This document shows, one piece after another, positions 9,381 to 18,056 of a stretch of DNA of 32,174 nucleotides. The first letter of the stretch is position 1. Each line of letters opens with the position of its first letter. The notes under the pieces were generated by a model, which was given only the letters and a program-made list of their open reading frames with translations, was not told the DNA's origin and did not search any database. Made by a program: the position numbers and the translations under genes. Source of the stretch: Planctomycetaceae bacterium (lineage in GTDB: Bacteria; Planctomycetota; Planctomycetia; Planctomycetales; Planctomycetaceae); contig JAJDEI010000270.1 in the NCBI GenBank assembly GCA_029259845.1, positions 1-32,174 on the forward strand. The letters run 5' to 3'.

Positions 9381-10184
9381 TCAATCGGATTGTCCGCCAC
9401 CGGGGGGGATGGGCCAACTGCGGCCGCTGGTCAAGCCTCCGTCAACATAGATCGTTTGCCCTGTCAGGAACGCGGCTGCCGGCGAGGCCAGAAAGACTGC
9501 CGTGCCCACCAGATCATCCGGCTTGCCGACCCGGCCGAGCGGCGTGTTGAAGCGGCCCCACTCCTGCATCGTCGGCTCGGACCACAACTGCTGCGTCAGG
9601 TCGGTCAGGATGAACCCCGGAGCGAGCCCATTGACGCGCACGCCCCTCGGCCCCCATTCTCGCGCGAGCACCTCAGTCATCCCCTGGAGTCCGCACTTGC
9701 TCATCGCGTAAGGGCCGACATTCGCCAACGGCGAATGGCTGTTCACCGAGTCGATGTTGATCACACTTCCCGATTCACGCCCAATCATGTGCCGTCCCAC
9801 CTGCTGCGACATGAAGAACGCGCCCCGCAGGTTGATCCCCAGCACGAAGTCGAATTGCTCCGGCGAGAACTCGGCCGCCGGCTGACGGATATTCACGCCG
9901 GCGACGTTCACCAACGTGTCGATCTGTCCAAACCGGCCCATCACCTGCTGAACAGCCGCTTGGATCTGATCGGTCTCAGCGACATCGCACACGACCGGCA
10001 TGACCGCATGCGTTCCCACGGAAATCTCATCCGCCGTTGCTGCGAGGGTCCCCTGGTCCCGTCCAGTCACGACCACCCGCGAGCCGCGAGCCGCAAATCC
10101 TCGGGCCAGTTCTTTCCCGATCCCGCGGCTTCCCCCGGAAACCAGAACCACTTGATCAGAAACATCGAAGAGCATGTCTGTCAC
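9381..10184 (-). CDS. Short-chain dehydrogenase/reductase
   Basis: This is a 267-residue NAD(P)-dependent oxidoreductase of the classical SDR family with a Rossmann fold. The cofactor loop SGGSRGIG spans residues 16-23, NVAG lies at 93-96, and the catalytic set is Asn118, Ser146, Tyr159 and Lys163 (YAMSK). The basic ARGSRVVVTGRD region after the second strand hints at NADP preference. Overall it resembles gluconate 5-dehydrogenase and 3-oxoacyl-ACP reductase relatives, and the substrate cannot be decided. The GTG at 10184 is chosen because GAGG lies five bases upstream; an ATG three codons later is possible. Neighbours give no pathway hint. Confidence 0.93.
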   Translation of the reverse strand: MTDMLFDVSDQVVLVSGGSRGIGKELARGFAARGSRVVVTGRDQGTLAATADEISVGTHAVMPVVCDVAETDQIQAAVQQVMGRFGQIDTLVNVAGVNIRQPAAEFSPEQFDFVLGINLRGAFFMSQQVGRHMIGRESGSVINIDSVNSHSPLANVGPYAMSKCGLQGMTEVLAREWGPRGVRVNGLAPGFILTDLTQQLWSEPTMQEWGRFNTPLGRVGKPDDLVGTAVFLASPAAAFLTGQTIYVDGGLTSGRSWPIPPGGGQSD

Positions 10185-10379
10185 GGCGAAACCTCATCAG
10201 CCTGATTGAATGATTGGCGCGTGAAACCGACCGCCCACCGAATCACTCCATTCCGCAGGCCACTGCCGTCTCACGGGCGAACGAAACCGATGTTACCCTG
10301 ACATTCGCTGAAGACAGGGTCAATGGAACGCCGGCACGAGCCAGTATTGCGGGTGCACGCGCGGATTTTGGCGGTTTGG

Positions 10380-11395
10380 TCTTGCAGGCGAGTTCCCGGT
10401 AGGTTTCCCAGTGGTGGCTGTCCATCAGCGAGCAGAGGCGGGCTAGGCGGTTGACGCGGCGGACCCGCCAGCGGGTGCCGGTCTGTTTCAGGCGGCGGCC
10501 GATCAGGTTCTTGCAGCCTCCTTCCACCTGACCGATGCCGATGTTTTGGCCGCTCGCCAGCCGCTGGGCGTCGTTCAGTGATGTTGATGATTGGCCAGCG
10601 AGTTCCGCAACTCCCCGACGGCCGCCTGCTGAGAGTCGTTGCGGCTTTTCGCTTCTTCTCGAAGCAACGCTTCGATCCCCGGCCAGCCCAATTCCAACAG
10701 CGTCTTTCGCGCCCGGTCGGTCCACGCGGCGATGTCGGCCTCGTCGGTGTGCAGCGTTTTGCTCAAGTCTGACAGATGCTGCCAAGCAGGGAAGATGTCC
10801 AGCACGCCGTCCGCGCCCGGCAGATGTATACGTTGTTCTTCCCAGATCCACTTGGCCCCACAAGCAAAAGAGGATGCAGGGCCATTCAACGTTTCACTTG
10901 GGAGAGGACCGGCCGAGACAAGCTCAATGGGAACCCGAAGCGCAAGCGAGGAAGCGAACGTGCGTGAGCGATTCGTCCCTCGCTGACGCTTCGGGTGACG
11001 AGATTGCCCAGCTTCAATCTTTGAACGGCCCTGAGAGAGGATGCGGGCCCCGTCGGCCAGCACGGTGATCGCCGAAGCGTCCAAAACGCCAAACGTTTCC
11101 GCCACGCTTTCCAGCGACGGCCCAACTCTTCGCTCCTTTCGATGGCCGCAAACGCCACGCGGACCTTGGCCCGGGGCAACGTCCGCGACTTTTCGACCAC
11201 CTGGGCTCGCTCGTTGAGACTCACTTCGAGCATTTTGCGAGTCAACTCGCGTCCCGGCTCGACCGCCAGCCTCTCGCACACGCTGAGCACCGTGCCATCC
11301 GCCACCGCATGGCCGGCCTTGTTGAGTTCCCGGAAATTGAGAATCGCCTGCTCGGCGAGCAACCGTTCGTCCGGTGTCACATCATCCCAATCCAT
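10380..11395 (-). pseudogene. ISKra4-type transposase, broken
   Basis: The start MDWDDVTPDERLLAEQAI (11395) and ERLAVEPGRELTRKMLE match planctomycete ISKra4-family transposases. A one-base deletion near 11121 moves IERSEELG into the frame of PSLESVAETFG and ITVLADGAR. There a small element interrupts the gene (10877-11033). The frame resumes at GAKWIWEEQ and runs to AVGELRNSL. A second one-base deletion near 10577 moves it into RLASGQNIGIGQVEGGCK and GRRLKQTGTRWRVRRVN, ending near 10385. Restoring a C at each site rebuilds a continuous reading. The region between residues ~75 and ~100 looks short for the family, so an internal deletion is also likely. Confidence 0.85.
10877..11033. mobile_element. 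157-bp MITE-like element inside the transposase pseudogene
   Basis: The ends CAGGGCCATTCAA (10877-10889) and TTGAACGGCCCTG (11021-11033) are inverted repeats matching at 12 of 13 positions. The ten bases just outside, AAAGAGGATG and AGAGAGGATG, match at 9 of 10, as expected for a target-site duplication. Inside, ACCCGAAGCG...GCGAGG (from 10933) and CCTCGCTGACGCTTCGGGT (10978-10996) form a large palindrome. Read through, it gives TRSVSEG on one strand and PKRKRG on the other, peptide strings that recur in planctomycete genome translations. There is no coding capacity, so movement would need a transposase elsewhere. The element splits VLADGA from GAKWIW. Confidence 0.75.
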
Positions 11396-11714
11396 CCCTG
11401 TACATCGGCCTGTCTCCTGATTAAAACGGGTTCCAGAAACCAGCCAGTCTAACCCGCCTTCCCCAATCGCGCAATCAAAGCCGAGTGCACCCTACGGCGA
11501 TCGTGTTTTTCACGATCGGGGGAGTGTCGGCGGTTCGCCGTCGGCGATGCCTCAGGGGCTAACCGGAATCATGGATCGGCGTCAGCCCGGAGCCAACGGC
11601 GACGGCCGACGTCGGTGAGACGCTCCAACTTCAACAAAACGTTTTCAGCAAGACGTTCGCCTGATTGCGATCCCAGATCATTCCCCTGCTGCAAATAGAA
11701 CTGCGGAGCGACCC
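11396..11714. other. Spacer with a hairpin, before the aldehyde dehydrogenase gene
   Basis: No gene is supported in these 319 bases. CGATCGTG (11498-11505), a TTTTT loop and CACGATCG (11511-11518) form a perfect 8-bp hairpin; no T-run follows. Upstream of the dead transposase start (minus strand), the string TTTTAATCAGGAGACAGG (about 11408-11425) looks like remnant insertion-sequence leader. No clear promoter for the plus-strand gene was found. Confidence 0.5.
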
Positions 11715-13133
11715 ATGAAGATGTTCGTTGCCGGAAAGTGGACCGACCGATCCGAGTCGGCCGACGTTGTCAATCCGTACGACGGCTCGGTGATCGACAC
11801 TGTTCCCCAAGCGACCGAACGAGATGTCGACCGGGCGTTGGCGGCACTCGTCGAGGGCGCACAGGCCATGCGGGCTCTGTCGGCCTATCAGCGGGGCGGC
11901 ATTCTCGACCGCGTCGCCCAACTGATGCATGACCGCGTGGAAGAGTTCGCCCGTACGATCTCGGAGGAAGAGGGCAAAGTGCTTGCCGAATCGCGAGCCG
12001 AGGCCCAGCGGGCAGCGGAAGTGATGGCGATTTCGGCCGAGGAGGCGCGGCGGCTCACCGGCGAAATGGTCCCGCTCGACGGCACGCAGAACGGGCAAGG
12101 GAAAATCGGCTTCACCCTGCGCGTCCCCTGCGGCGTCGTCGCGGCGATCACCCCCTTCAACTTCCCGCTGAATCTCGTGACGCACAAGGTCGGACCGGCC
12201 ATCGCCGGCGGCAACAGCGTGCTCATCAAGCCGGCGAGCGACACGCCGCTGTCGGCCCTCAAGTTCACGCAAGTGCTCCTCGAAGCGGGGCTGCCGGAGC
12301 CGGCGGTCGCCTGCGTGACCGGGTCGGGCAGCCTTTTGGGAAGGGCGATCTGCGGCGACGACCGCGTCCGCAAGATCAGTTTCACCGGCAGCTACGAAGT
12401 GGGGGACGCCATCTGCCGCGCCGCCGGGATGAAGAAGGTCACGATGGAACTGGGCAGCAACAGCCCGGTCATTATCATGGGCGACGCCGACCTCGACAAA
12501 GCCGCGAAAGCGGTCGCCATTGCCGGGTACGCGAACGCCGGACAAGTCTGCATCTCGGCCCAGCGCATCCTCACCGACCGCAAGGTGGCCGGTGATTTTC
12601 TCGACGCCCTCAAACCGAAGGTCGAATCGATCACGCTCGGCGACCAGTTGGACGAAGGGACGGACGTGGGCCCGATGGTGCGGGAGGGCGATGCCGCGCG
12701 GGTCGCCGCGTGGATCGATGAAGCGGTGCATGCCGGGGCGGAGCTTGTCACCGGCGGCCGCCGCGAGGGAACCCGGTACCAACCGACGATTCTCGACCAC
12801 GTGGATCCGGAGATGCGGGTCTGCAAGGACGAACTGTTCGGACCGGCCGTGTCGGTGATCCGCTTCGACGATATCGACGAAGCGATCGCGCTGGCCAATC
12901 GCTCGCCGTTCGGCCTCGCCGCCGGGATCTTCACGCAGGACATCGACCGGGCCATGCGGTTCGCCCAACAGGTGGACGCCGGCAATCTGAACATCAATTG
13001 GACTTCGCAATGGCGCGTCGACGCCATGCCCTACGGCGGCCTCAAGCACAGCGGCATGGGCAAGGAAGGCCCCCAATACGCGATCCGTGAAATGACCGAA
13101 GAGAAGATGGTCGTCATGCACCTGCCGGGGTAG
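11715..13133 (+). CDS. NAD(P)-dependent aldehyde dehydrogenase
   Basis: It oxidises an aldehyde to the carboxylic acid in the cytoplasm. The 472-residue protein has every ALDH landmark: PFNFPLN with the oxyanion Asn149, IKPAS with Lys172, FTGS (223-226), MELGSNSP with general base Glu245, and GQVC with nucleophile Cys279. The C-terminal PYGGLKHSGMGKEGP is also standard. The overall look (MKMFVAGKW start, RVPCGVVAAITPFNFPLN) is close to the lactaldehyde/glyceraldehyde-3-phosphate/succinate-semialdehyde branch. The true substrate is not decided by sequence. The next gene, Ftr, belongs to C1 oxidation; the 122-base gap allows co-transcription, but a functional link is only a suggestion. Confidence 0.95.
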   Translation: MKMFVAGKWTDRSESADVVNPYDGSVIDTVPQATERDVDRALAALVEGAQAMRALSAYQRGGILDRVAQLMHDRVEEFARTISEEEGKVLAESRAEAQRAAEVMAISAEEARRLTGEMVPLDGTQNGQGKIGFTLRVPCGVVAAITPFNFPLNLVTHKVGPAIAGGNSVLIKPASDTPLSALKFTQVLLEAGLPEPAVACVTGSGSLLGRAICGDDRVRKISFTGSYEVGDAICRAAGMKKVTMELGSNSPVIIMGDADLDKAAKAVAIAGYANAGQVCISAQRILTDRKVAGDFLDALKPKVESITLGDQLDEGTDVGPMVREGDAARVAAWIDEAVHAGAELVTGGRREGTRYQPTILDHVDPEMRVCKDELFGPAVSVIRFDDIDEAIALANRSPFGLAAGIFTQDIDRAMRFAQQVDAGNLNINWTSQWRVDAMPYGGLKHSGMGKEGPQYAIREMTEEKMVVMHLPG

Positions 13134-13255
13134 GTTGCGACGACGGGCCGCCCCTGCCCCTACGCTGGCCGTGGGGACCGGCGTGCTGATAAGGTGCGGC
13201 CATTGACTCACCGAATCCTCCGCCGTTCCGTCCGAGCGTCCCTCAATTCACCAAC

Positions 13256-14152
13256 ATGCTCACTCTGAATCACGTCGAAGTTGCCGACACGTTCGCGGAG
13301 GCGTTTCCGATGTCCGGAGCGCGAATCGTGATCACCGCAGGCACGCTCGATTGGGCCGAAACAGCCGCCCGCGAATGCAGCGGCAATGCGTCGAGTGTGA
13401 TCGGCTGCGACGCTGAGGTGGCGATCGAACAAACGCTCACGCCGGAGGAAACGCCCGACGGAAGGCCCGGCGTGAGCCTGCTGGCGTTCGCCTTCAACAC
13501 CAAGGGACTGGCGAAGGCGGTCGTCGGCCGGGTGGGACAGAACGTGCTCACATGCCCCACCACCGCCTGTTACGACGGGCTCGACCCGGAACTGAGGACC
13601 TCACACGTCTCCATCGGCGGAGCATTACGGTACTTCGGCGACGGGCTGCAATCGTCCAAGAAGCTCGGTGAGCGCCGGTTCTGGCGGATGCCGGTCATGG
13701 ATGGCGAGTTCGTCTGCGAGGACCGGTTCGGCGTGTGTGACGGCGTCGGGGGCGGGAACCTGCTGCTGTGCGGCACAAACGCCGCATCGACATTGGCGGC
13801 TGCCGAGACTGCGGTCGCGGCAGTCCGAAGGGTCCCCGGATGCATCCTGCCGTTTCCCGGAGGGATCGTTCGCTCCGGCAGCAAGGTCGGGTCACGGTAC
13901 GCGAAGCTCCGCGCGAGCACGAACGATCCCTACTGCCCAAGTGTGCGGGCGTTGACGGAATCGTGCTTGCCGGACGGTTGCCAGTGCGTGTACGAACTGG
14001 TCATTGACGGCGTCTCATTCGCAGCCGTGCAGGAGGCCATGCGAGCCGGCTTGCACGCAGCCGCTGTGTGTGACGGGCTGCTCCACATCACCGCCGGCAA
14101 CTACGGCGGCAAACTGGGCAAGCACCATTTTCATCTGCGCGATCTGCTGTGA
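13256..14152 (+). CDS. ftr: Formylmethanofuran--tetrahydromethanopterin formyltransferase
   Basis: It transfers a formyl group between tetrahydromethanopterin and methanofuran-type carriers, in the C1 pathway known from methanogens and shared by methylotrophs and planctomycetes. In bacteria it serves formaldehyde oxidation, as a subunit of the Fhc complex (where it is named FhcD). The 298-residue length and the N-terminus VEVADTFAEAFPM match Ftr, as do RYFGDG, RFWRMPVMDGEF, GVGGGNLLLCG, FPGGIVRSGSKVGSRY and the C-terminal ITAGNYGGKLGKHHFHL. The start ATG at 13256 gives the expected N-terminus, although no strong ribosome binding site precedes it. No fhcA, fhcB, fhcC, mch or fae is in the window. 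Confidence 0.93.
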   Translation: MLTLNHVEVADTFAEAFPMSGARIVITAGTLDWAETAARECSGNASSVIGCDAEVAIEQTLTPEETPDGRPGVSLLAFAFNTKGLAKAVVGRVGQNVLTCPTTACYDGLDPELRTSHVSIGGALRYFGDGLQSSKKLGERRFWRMPVMDGEFVCEDRFGVCDGVGGGNLLLCGTNAASTLAAAETAVAAVRRVPGCILPFPGGIVRSGSKVGSRYAKLRASTNDPYCPSVRALTESCLPDGCQCVYELVIDGVSFAAVQEAMRAGLHAAAVCDGLLHITAGNYGGKLGKHHFHLRDLL

Positions 14153-14194
14153 ATGGCCATGCATGATTCGGGGCCTACGCTTGAAGTCGCGTCC

Positions 14195-14291
14195 AGACAC
14201 CCGGTGTCTCGATTCGCGAAACATGCCGGGAAGCTGTCGGCAAACAAACTCCGTCGTCGCCACCGAAGGCAATTTGAGACACTGGGTGTCT
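14195..14291 (+). repeat. Paired 15-base palindromes
   Basis: AGACACCCGGTGTCT (14195-14209) and AGACACTGGGTGTCT (14277-14291) are near-perfect palindromes sharing both arms and differing only in the middle. They lie 82 bases apart, in the Ftr-to-membrane-protein spacer. Downstream, AAAGCTGA occurs twice 14 bases apart (about 14313-14335). The block looks like a decayed intergenic repeat and no gene is present. Confidence 0.7.
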
Positions 14292-14347
14292 TCATCGGGT
14301 GAGTTCAAACAGAAAGCTGATCGCTGAAAGCTGAGTGCTCCAAGCCT

Positions 14348-16384
14348 ATGCCGTCCACGCCTTCGTTGGAATCTGACCAGCAGAAACGCCTCGTCCGGCG
14401 GCGCTGGCATTACGCGCTGATCGTTCTGGTCGCGACCGTGCTCAACTTGGTGCGGCTCATCGAAGCGAAGCCGCTCCAGAGTGCCAACGATCGCTCGCGC
14501 TGGACGACCGTGTGGTCGCTCGTCGAGCGGGGGACGTATCAGATTGACGAGATCCGCCAACGGCCCGGATGGGACACCATCGACCTGGTCAAGCACGAGG
14601 GACATTTCTATTCCTCGAAGCCGCCGCTGCTGTCGACGCTCGTGGCCGGTTTGTACTGGGGGGGCAAGCACACGTTGCGATGGACGCTCGACGACCACCT
14701 GCTGCCGACGACGCGGTTGTTGTTGGCCGTGGTGAATCTGCTGCCGATGACCATTGCTTTGGTGCTGCTGGCGTTGCTGATCGACCGATCGGCGACGTCG
14801 GATTTCACCCGTCACTTTCTGGTGATCGCCGCAGCGACGGCGACGTTGCTGCAGCCGTTTCTGGTTGTGCTCAACAATCACACGCCCGGGGCCTGGGGGT
14901 GTGTGTTCGCCCTCTATCCGCTCGTGCAGATCCTCATCGAAAAGCGCGACCGAGGCTGGTTGTTTGCGATGGCCGGGTTTTGGGCGGCATGGACCTGCTG
15001 CGTCGAACTGCCGGCGGCCTTATTCGGAGCGGCGGTCTTTTTCCTGCTCGCCCAGAAGGACTGGCGGCGCACGCGGTACTGGTTCGTGCCGGCGGCGATC
15101 GTCCCGCTGGCTGCGTTCTTTTTCACCAACTACGTGGCGACCGGCGGGTGGAAACCGTTCTATCTGTTCTACGGGACCGACAAGTACGTGTTCTTCGACG
15201 ATGGCGTGCCCAGCTATTGGATGTTTCCACGGGGGATCGACCGGGCGAAAGACAGCACGCTGACGTACCTGCTGCATTGCACGATCGGCCATCATGGTGT
15301 GTGGTCGTTGACGCCGATCTACCTGCTGACGCTGGGGAGCTGGCTCAGCCTGCGGACCTGGAAAACGTCGTCCCTGCGAGTGATCCACGCCCTTGGACTG
15401 CTGATGACGGTGGCATTGTTCTGCTTCTTTTTGACAAAGACCGACAACTACAACTACGGCGGCGTCAGCGTGGCGTTGCGGTGGCTGTTGTGGCTGACGC
15501 CGTTCTGGCTGCTGGCGATCGTTCCCGTGCTCGACGATTGGCGTCCGGCGTTCTGGGGCCGCACGCTGTGTGCGCTGTTGCTGGCGGTGTCTGTGTTTTC
15601 CGCTTGGTATCCGCTGGGCGGACCGTGGCGTCAGCCGTGGTTGTTCGACCTGATGACGCTCGCTGGCTGGATCGACTATTCCGACCCGGTCCGCGACGAG
15701 AGCCCGCCGTTCCATGCGTGGATTCGCCAGTTGCCGCCGACTGATTCCGCAGACGCTCTCCCCGATTACTGGATTGAGTTCGAAGGGGTCGATGCCGACG
15801 GGACGCTGCGGCGGTTGCGACTGGCCGACGCGGGCGGGGAAACCGTCGATGGACGCGACGTGCGGAGGGTCGCCGTGACGCGCAGCAGCGTGAGCATCAA
15901 CGGTCCGGAACTGAGCACAGACGAGCAGACAATGGCGATCGATGTCGGCCGATTCGCCGAAGGGCTGCCGGTTGAGGAACTGGTCGTCTGGCCACCGGCG
16001 ATGTCCGACAAGGACCGGTCCGCCGTCGTGCGTTTTCTGAGAGGGTTGCCGGAACCTCGCCCCTACGCCGTCGGACGCATCCGCTATCTCGATTCACCGT
16101 TGCGCGAGGAGAAGTTCCGCTGCCGGCATGCGGCGAGCCGCGTTCTGTACGATGCGGCGGGACCCGCCGATGCAAACGCTCCTGCCGGTCCGACCATTCA
16201 TCGCCGCGACCAGTGGATGACGGACGATGTGCCGTTCGGCGTATTGATGTTTGAAGCCAGCATCCAGGATGCCCGCACACCGGGAACGTTGACCCGGCAA
16301 CGGATGCGAGCCGTCCGCGCGGGAAGGGTGCGGCCATTCGACCCGGCCCGCCTGCGGCAAGCGCTGTCGCCCCAACCGCTTTGA
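14348..16384 (+). CDS. Polytopic membrane protein, possible GT-C glycosyltransferase
   Basis: The 678-residue protein has a short cytoplasmic N-terminus and about ten hydrophobic segments over residues 20-440, followed by a soluble C-terminal domain (~450-678). The N-terminal arrangement of a first membrane helix, a loop with NDRSRWTTVWSLVERGTY, and YSSKPPLLSTL before the next helix resembles the ArnT/PMT-like GT-C fold, which moves sugars from lipid carriers; the acidic active-site residue cannot be assigned with confidence. The C-terminal domain is not recognised. The ATG at 14348 gives a sensible positive-inside N-terminus (RLVRRRWH). Function remains a structural guess. Confidence 0.8.
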   Translation: MPSTPSLESDQQKRLVRRRWHYALIVLVATVLNLVRLIEAKPLQSANDRSRWTTVWSLVERGTYQIDEIRQRPGWDTIDLVKHEGHFYSSKPPLLSTLVAGLYWGGKHTLRWTLDDHLLPTTRLLLAVVNLLPMTIALVLLALLIDRSATSDFTRHFLVIAAATATLLQPFLVVLNNHTPGAWGCVFALYPLVQILIEKRDRGWLFAMAGFWAAWTCCVELPAALFGAAVFFLLAQKDWRRTRYWFVPAAIVPLAAFFFTNYVATGGWKPFYLFYGTDKYVFFDDGVPSYWMFPRGIDRAKDSTLTYLLHCTIGHHGVWSLTPIYLLTLGSWLSLRTWKTSSLRVIHALGLLMTVALFCFFLTKTDNYNYGGVSVALRWLLWLTPFWLLAIVPVLDDWRPAFWGRTLCALLLAVSVFSAWYPLGGPWRQPWLFDLMTLAGWIDYSDPVRDESPPFHAWIRQLPPTDSADALPDYWIEFEGVDADGTLRRLRLADAGGETVDGRDVRRVAVTRSSVSINGPELSTDEQTMAIDVGRFAEGLPVEELVVWPPAMSDKDRSAVVRFLRGLPEPRPYAVGRIRYLDSPLREEKFRCRHAASRVLYDAAGPADANAPAGPTIHRRDQWMTDDVPFGVLMFEASIQDARTPGTLTRQRMRAVRAGRVRPFDPARLRQALSPQPL

Positions 16385-16500
16385 CCCGTTCCCACAACCC
16401 GGCGTTCCCAAACCGGAGTTGCGGAACGAGGGGTCGGGCGACGGGCCGATCTGCAAACGGTCGCTCAACGAAGGCGTCTCGGTGGTTCGTGGGTGCCGGG

Positions 16501-16631
16501 TGGCCCAGCCGACCCGGCTGGGTGCCGCAGGCACAGGATGCCTCACACTCCGCTCACAATTCGTCCGGAACGAGCGGACCCTGAGAGTGAGGCACCTTGT
16601 CGCTTCGCGATCCGGCCAACTGGCCGGGCCA
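16501..16631 (+). repeat. 131-bp repeat with inverted ends, copy 1
   Basis: It begins TGGCCCAGCCG and ends TGGCCGGGCCA, and each end can fold on itself (CCCAGCCGaccCGGCTGGG at the left). A second copy at 27602-27733 matches over its whole length at roughly three quarters of positions, including the shared block GGGTGCCGCAGGCAC and TTGTCGCTTCGCGA. Another locus at 21834-21864 carries only the two ends fused as a hairpin. Here it lies between convergent genes. Confidence 0.85.
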
Positions 16632-16649
16632 TCCGACGAACGTCGCGGC

Positions 16650-18056
16650 TCAGTCGCGGAACCGGATTGAGTAGACGTCGGCGTTCTTGAGATGGAACCG
16701 GAGTTGGACCGGCTTGCCTTTCAGTTCGCTGACGTTGTCCTTCTCTTTCCAGGTGACGGTCTGTTCGATCTCGTCTCCGGAAAGCGAAGTCGCCGATGCG
16801 AGGTCGTAGCCGGCGGCCGGAGTGCCGTCTGCGTTGAGGAGTTCGACCTGCACGCTGCCTCCTTCGCCGGTCGCGAAGTTGATGACGAGCTTGTTGCCGT
16901 CGAACGTGACCGGCTTGGTGACGAGGTCCCCCCCTTCGCCATCTGCGTGGGCCGAGACGAACCCGTCGATGCGGTAGGTGAAACGCCGCAGGCGGCTGTC
17001 CGGACCGGTGTAGTAGGCTTCGGTCGCATAGACGGCGTACTCGCGGCCGTTGCCCGGCAGGCGGACGAGACCATTGGCCATATAGTTGCTGCGGTTGCCG
17101 GACCGGTCCTTGGGGGCTGATTGCGGAATGACCGGCTCATTCCAGCGATGGAAGGTCAAGCCGTCGCGGCTGGACATGAAGATCGGCTCGACCCGCTCGC
17201 CGCTCGGGAGAAACCGTGTCGGGAATCCGATGAACAGGTGCGGTGCTCGCGGATAGATGCGGATGGCGTTGGTGTACAGATGCTGTTTGGGAGCGCCGTC
17301 GTACTGCAATGGCACGGGGTTCGTCCAATGCACGAAGTCATCAGACGTGCACGTGAGAATGGCACGGACGCCGTCGGCGAAGTAGCGGTGGTAGTCGACG
17401 TATTGGCCGGTGACCGGGTTCCAGAACGCGAGGTTCTGGGAATCGAACGCACCGTCGGTAATCACCGGCTCATTCTTGATGAGCGACCAATGAATCGCGT
17501 CCGGAGATTGAAAGACATACAGGCCTTTCTTCCCGTTGGGACGACCGCGGGAGATGCCCTTGTAGCGTGCTGCGAACGGTGCGTCCGGGTTGTTGTCTCG
17601 AAAGGCGACGAAGCAATGTGTGCCCAGTCCGTCGAGGACGATGTTGTTCGCCTTGGAGCCGCCGAACTCGAACAGGCCCAGCTCCGGCTTCTCCCAATGG
17701 ATGCCGTCGCGGCTTTCGGCGTAGCAGGTCACTTCGCGGTGCGTCGCCTTGCGGGTTTTCTCATCAAAGTGAGAGCCGCGGTAGTACATGCGGTAGATGT
17801 CGCCGTCCTGGAACACGGTGTAGTACGCGCTCGTGTTTCCCTCCCAGGGCTTGTCGGTCACGAGGACGACTTCGCCCGGCGTCGGTTTGTGGAGTTTGAG
17901 GTCGACGTCGCCCGTTTTGCTCTCGATGAGATAATCATCAACGAACAGTTCGAGCCGCGAGCCGACGTCGACCGGGTCGGCGGCCGGACTGACGTTGAGC
18001 GACAGGAATGTGAGCGACAACAGTGACACAGCCAGAATCGGGATACTGGTCTTCAT
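16650..18056 (-). CDS. Secreted five-bladed propeller-type glycoside hydrolase-like protein
   Basis: The 468-residue product starts MKTSIPILAVSLLSLTFLSL with SPAADP after it, a clear signal peptide, so it is exported. The mature part has repeated beta-propeller motifs: LFVDDYLIES, VFQDGDIYRMYYRG, YAESRDGIHWEKPELG, FQSPDAIHWSLIKNEPV and SSRDGLTFHRWNEPV. This 'SxDgihW' pattern is typical of GH32/GH43-like propeller proteins that planctomycetes carry in number. The specific substrate and the catalytic acid residues are not assigned. The ATG at 18056 is chosen over one 11 codons upstream because it gives a clean signal peptide. It diverges from the DUF1501 gene. Confidence 0.85.
   Translation of the reverse strand: MKTSIPILAVSLLSLTFLSLNVSPAADPVDVGSRLELFVDDYLIESKTGDVDLKLHKPTPGEVVLVTDKPWEGNTSAYYTVFQDGDIYRMYYRGSHFDEKTRKATHREVTCYAESRDGIHWEKPELGLFEFGGSKANNIVLDGLGTHCFVAFRDNNPDAPFAARYKGISRGRPNGKKGLYVFQSPDAIHWSLIKNEPVITDGAFDSQNLAFWNPVTGQYVDYHRYFADGVRAILTCTSDDFVHWTNPVPLQYDGAPKQHLYTNAIRIYPRAPHLFIGFPTRFLPSGERVEPIFMSSRDGLTFHRWNEPVIPQSAPKDRSGNRSNYMANGLVRLPGNGREYAVYATEAYYTGPDSRLRRFTYRIDGFVSAHADGEGGDLVTKPVTFDGNKLVINFATGEGGSVQVELLNADGTPAAGYDLASATSLSGDEIEQTVTWKEKDNVSELKGKPVQLRFHLKNADVYSIRFRD

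Noticed and set aside
8880..10205. Long plus-strand open frame (441 codons) opposite the cyclase and SDR genes
   Set aside because: It lies antisense to two well-supported genes, has Arg/Pro/His-rich shadow composition and no recognisable motif.
11631..13211. Long minus-strand open frame (526 codons) opposite the aldehyde dehydrogenase
   Set aside because: It is a high-GC antisense shadow of a gene with complete catalytic motifs.
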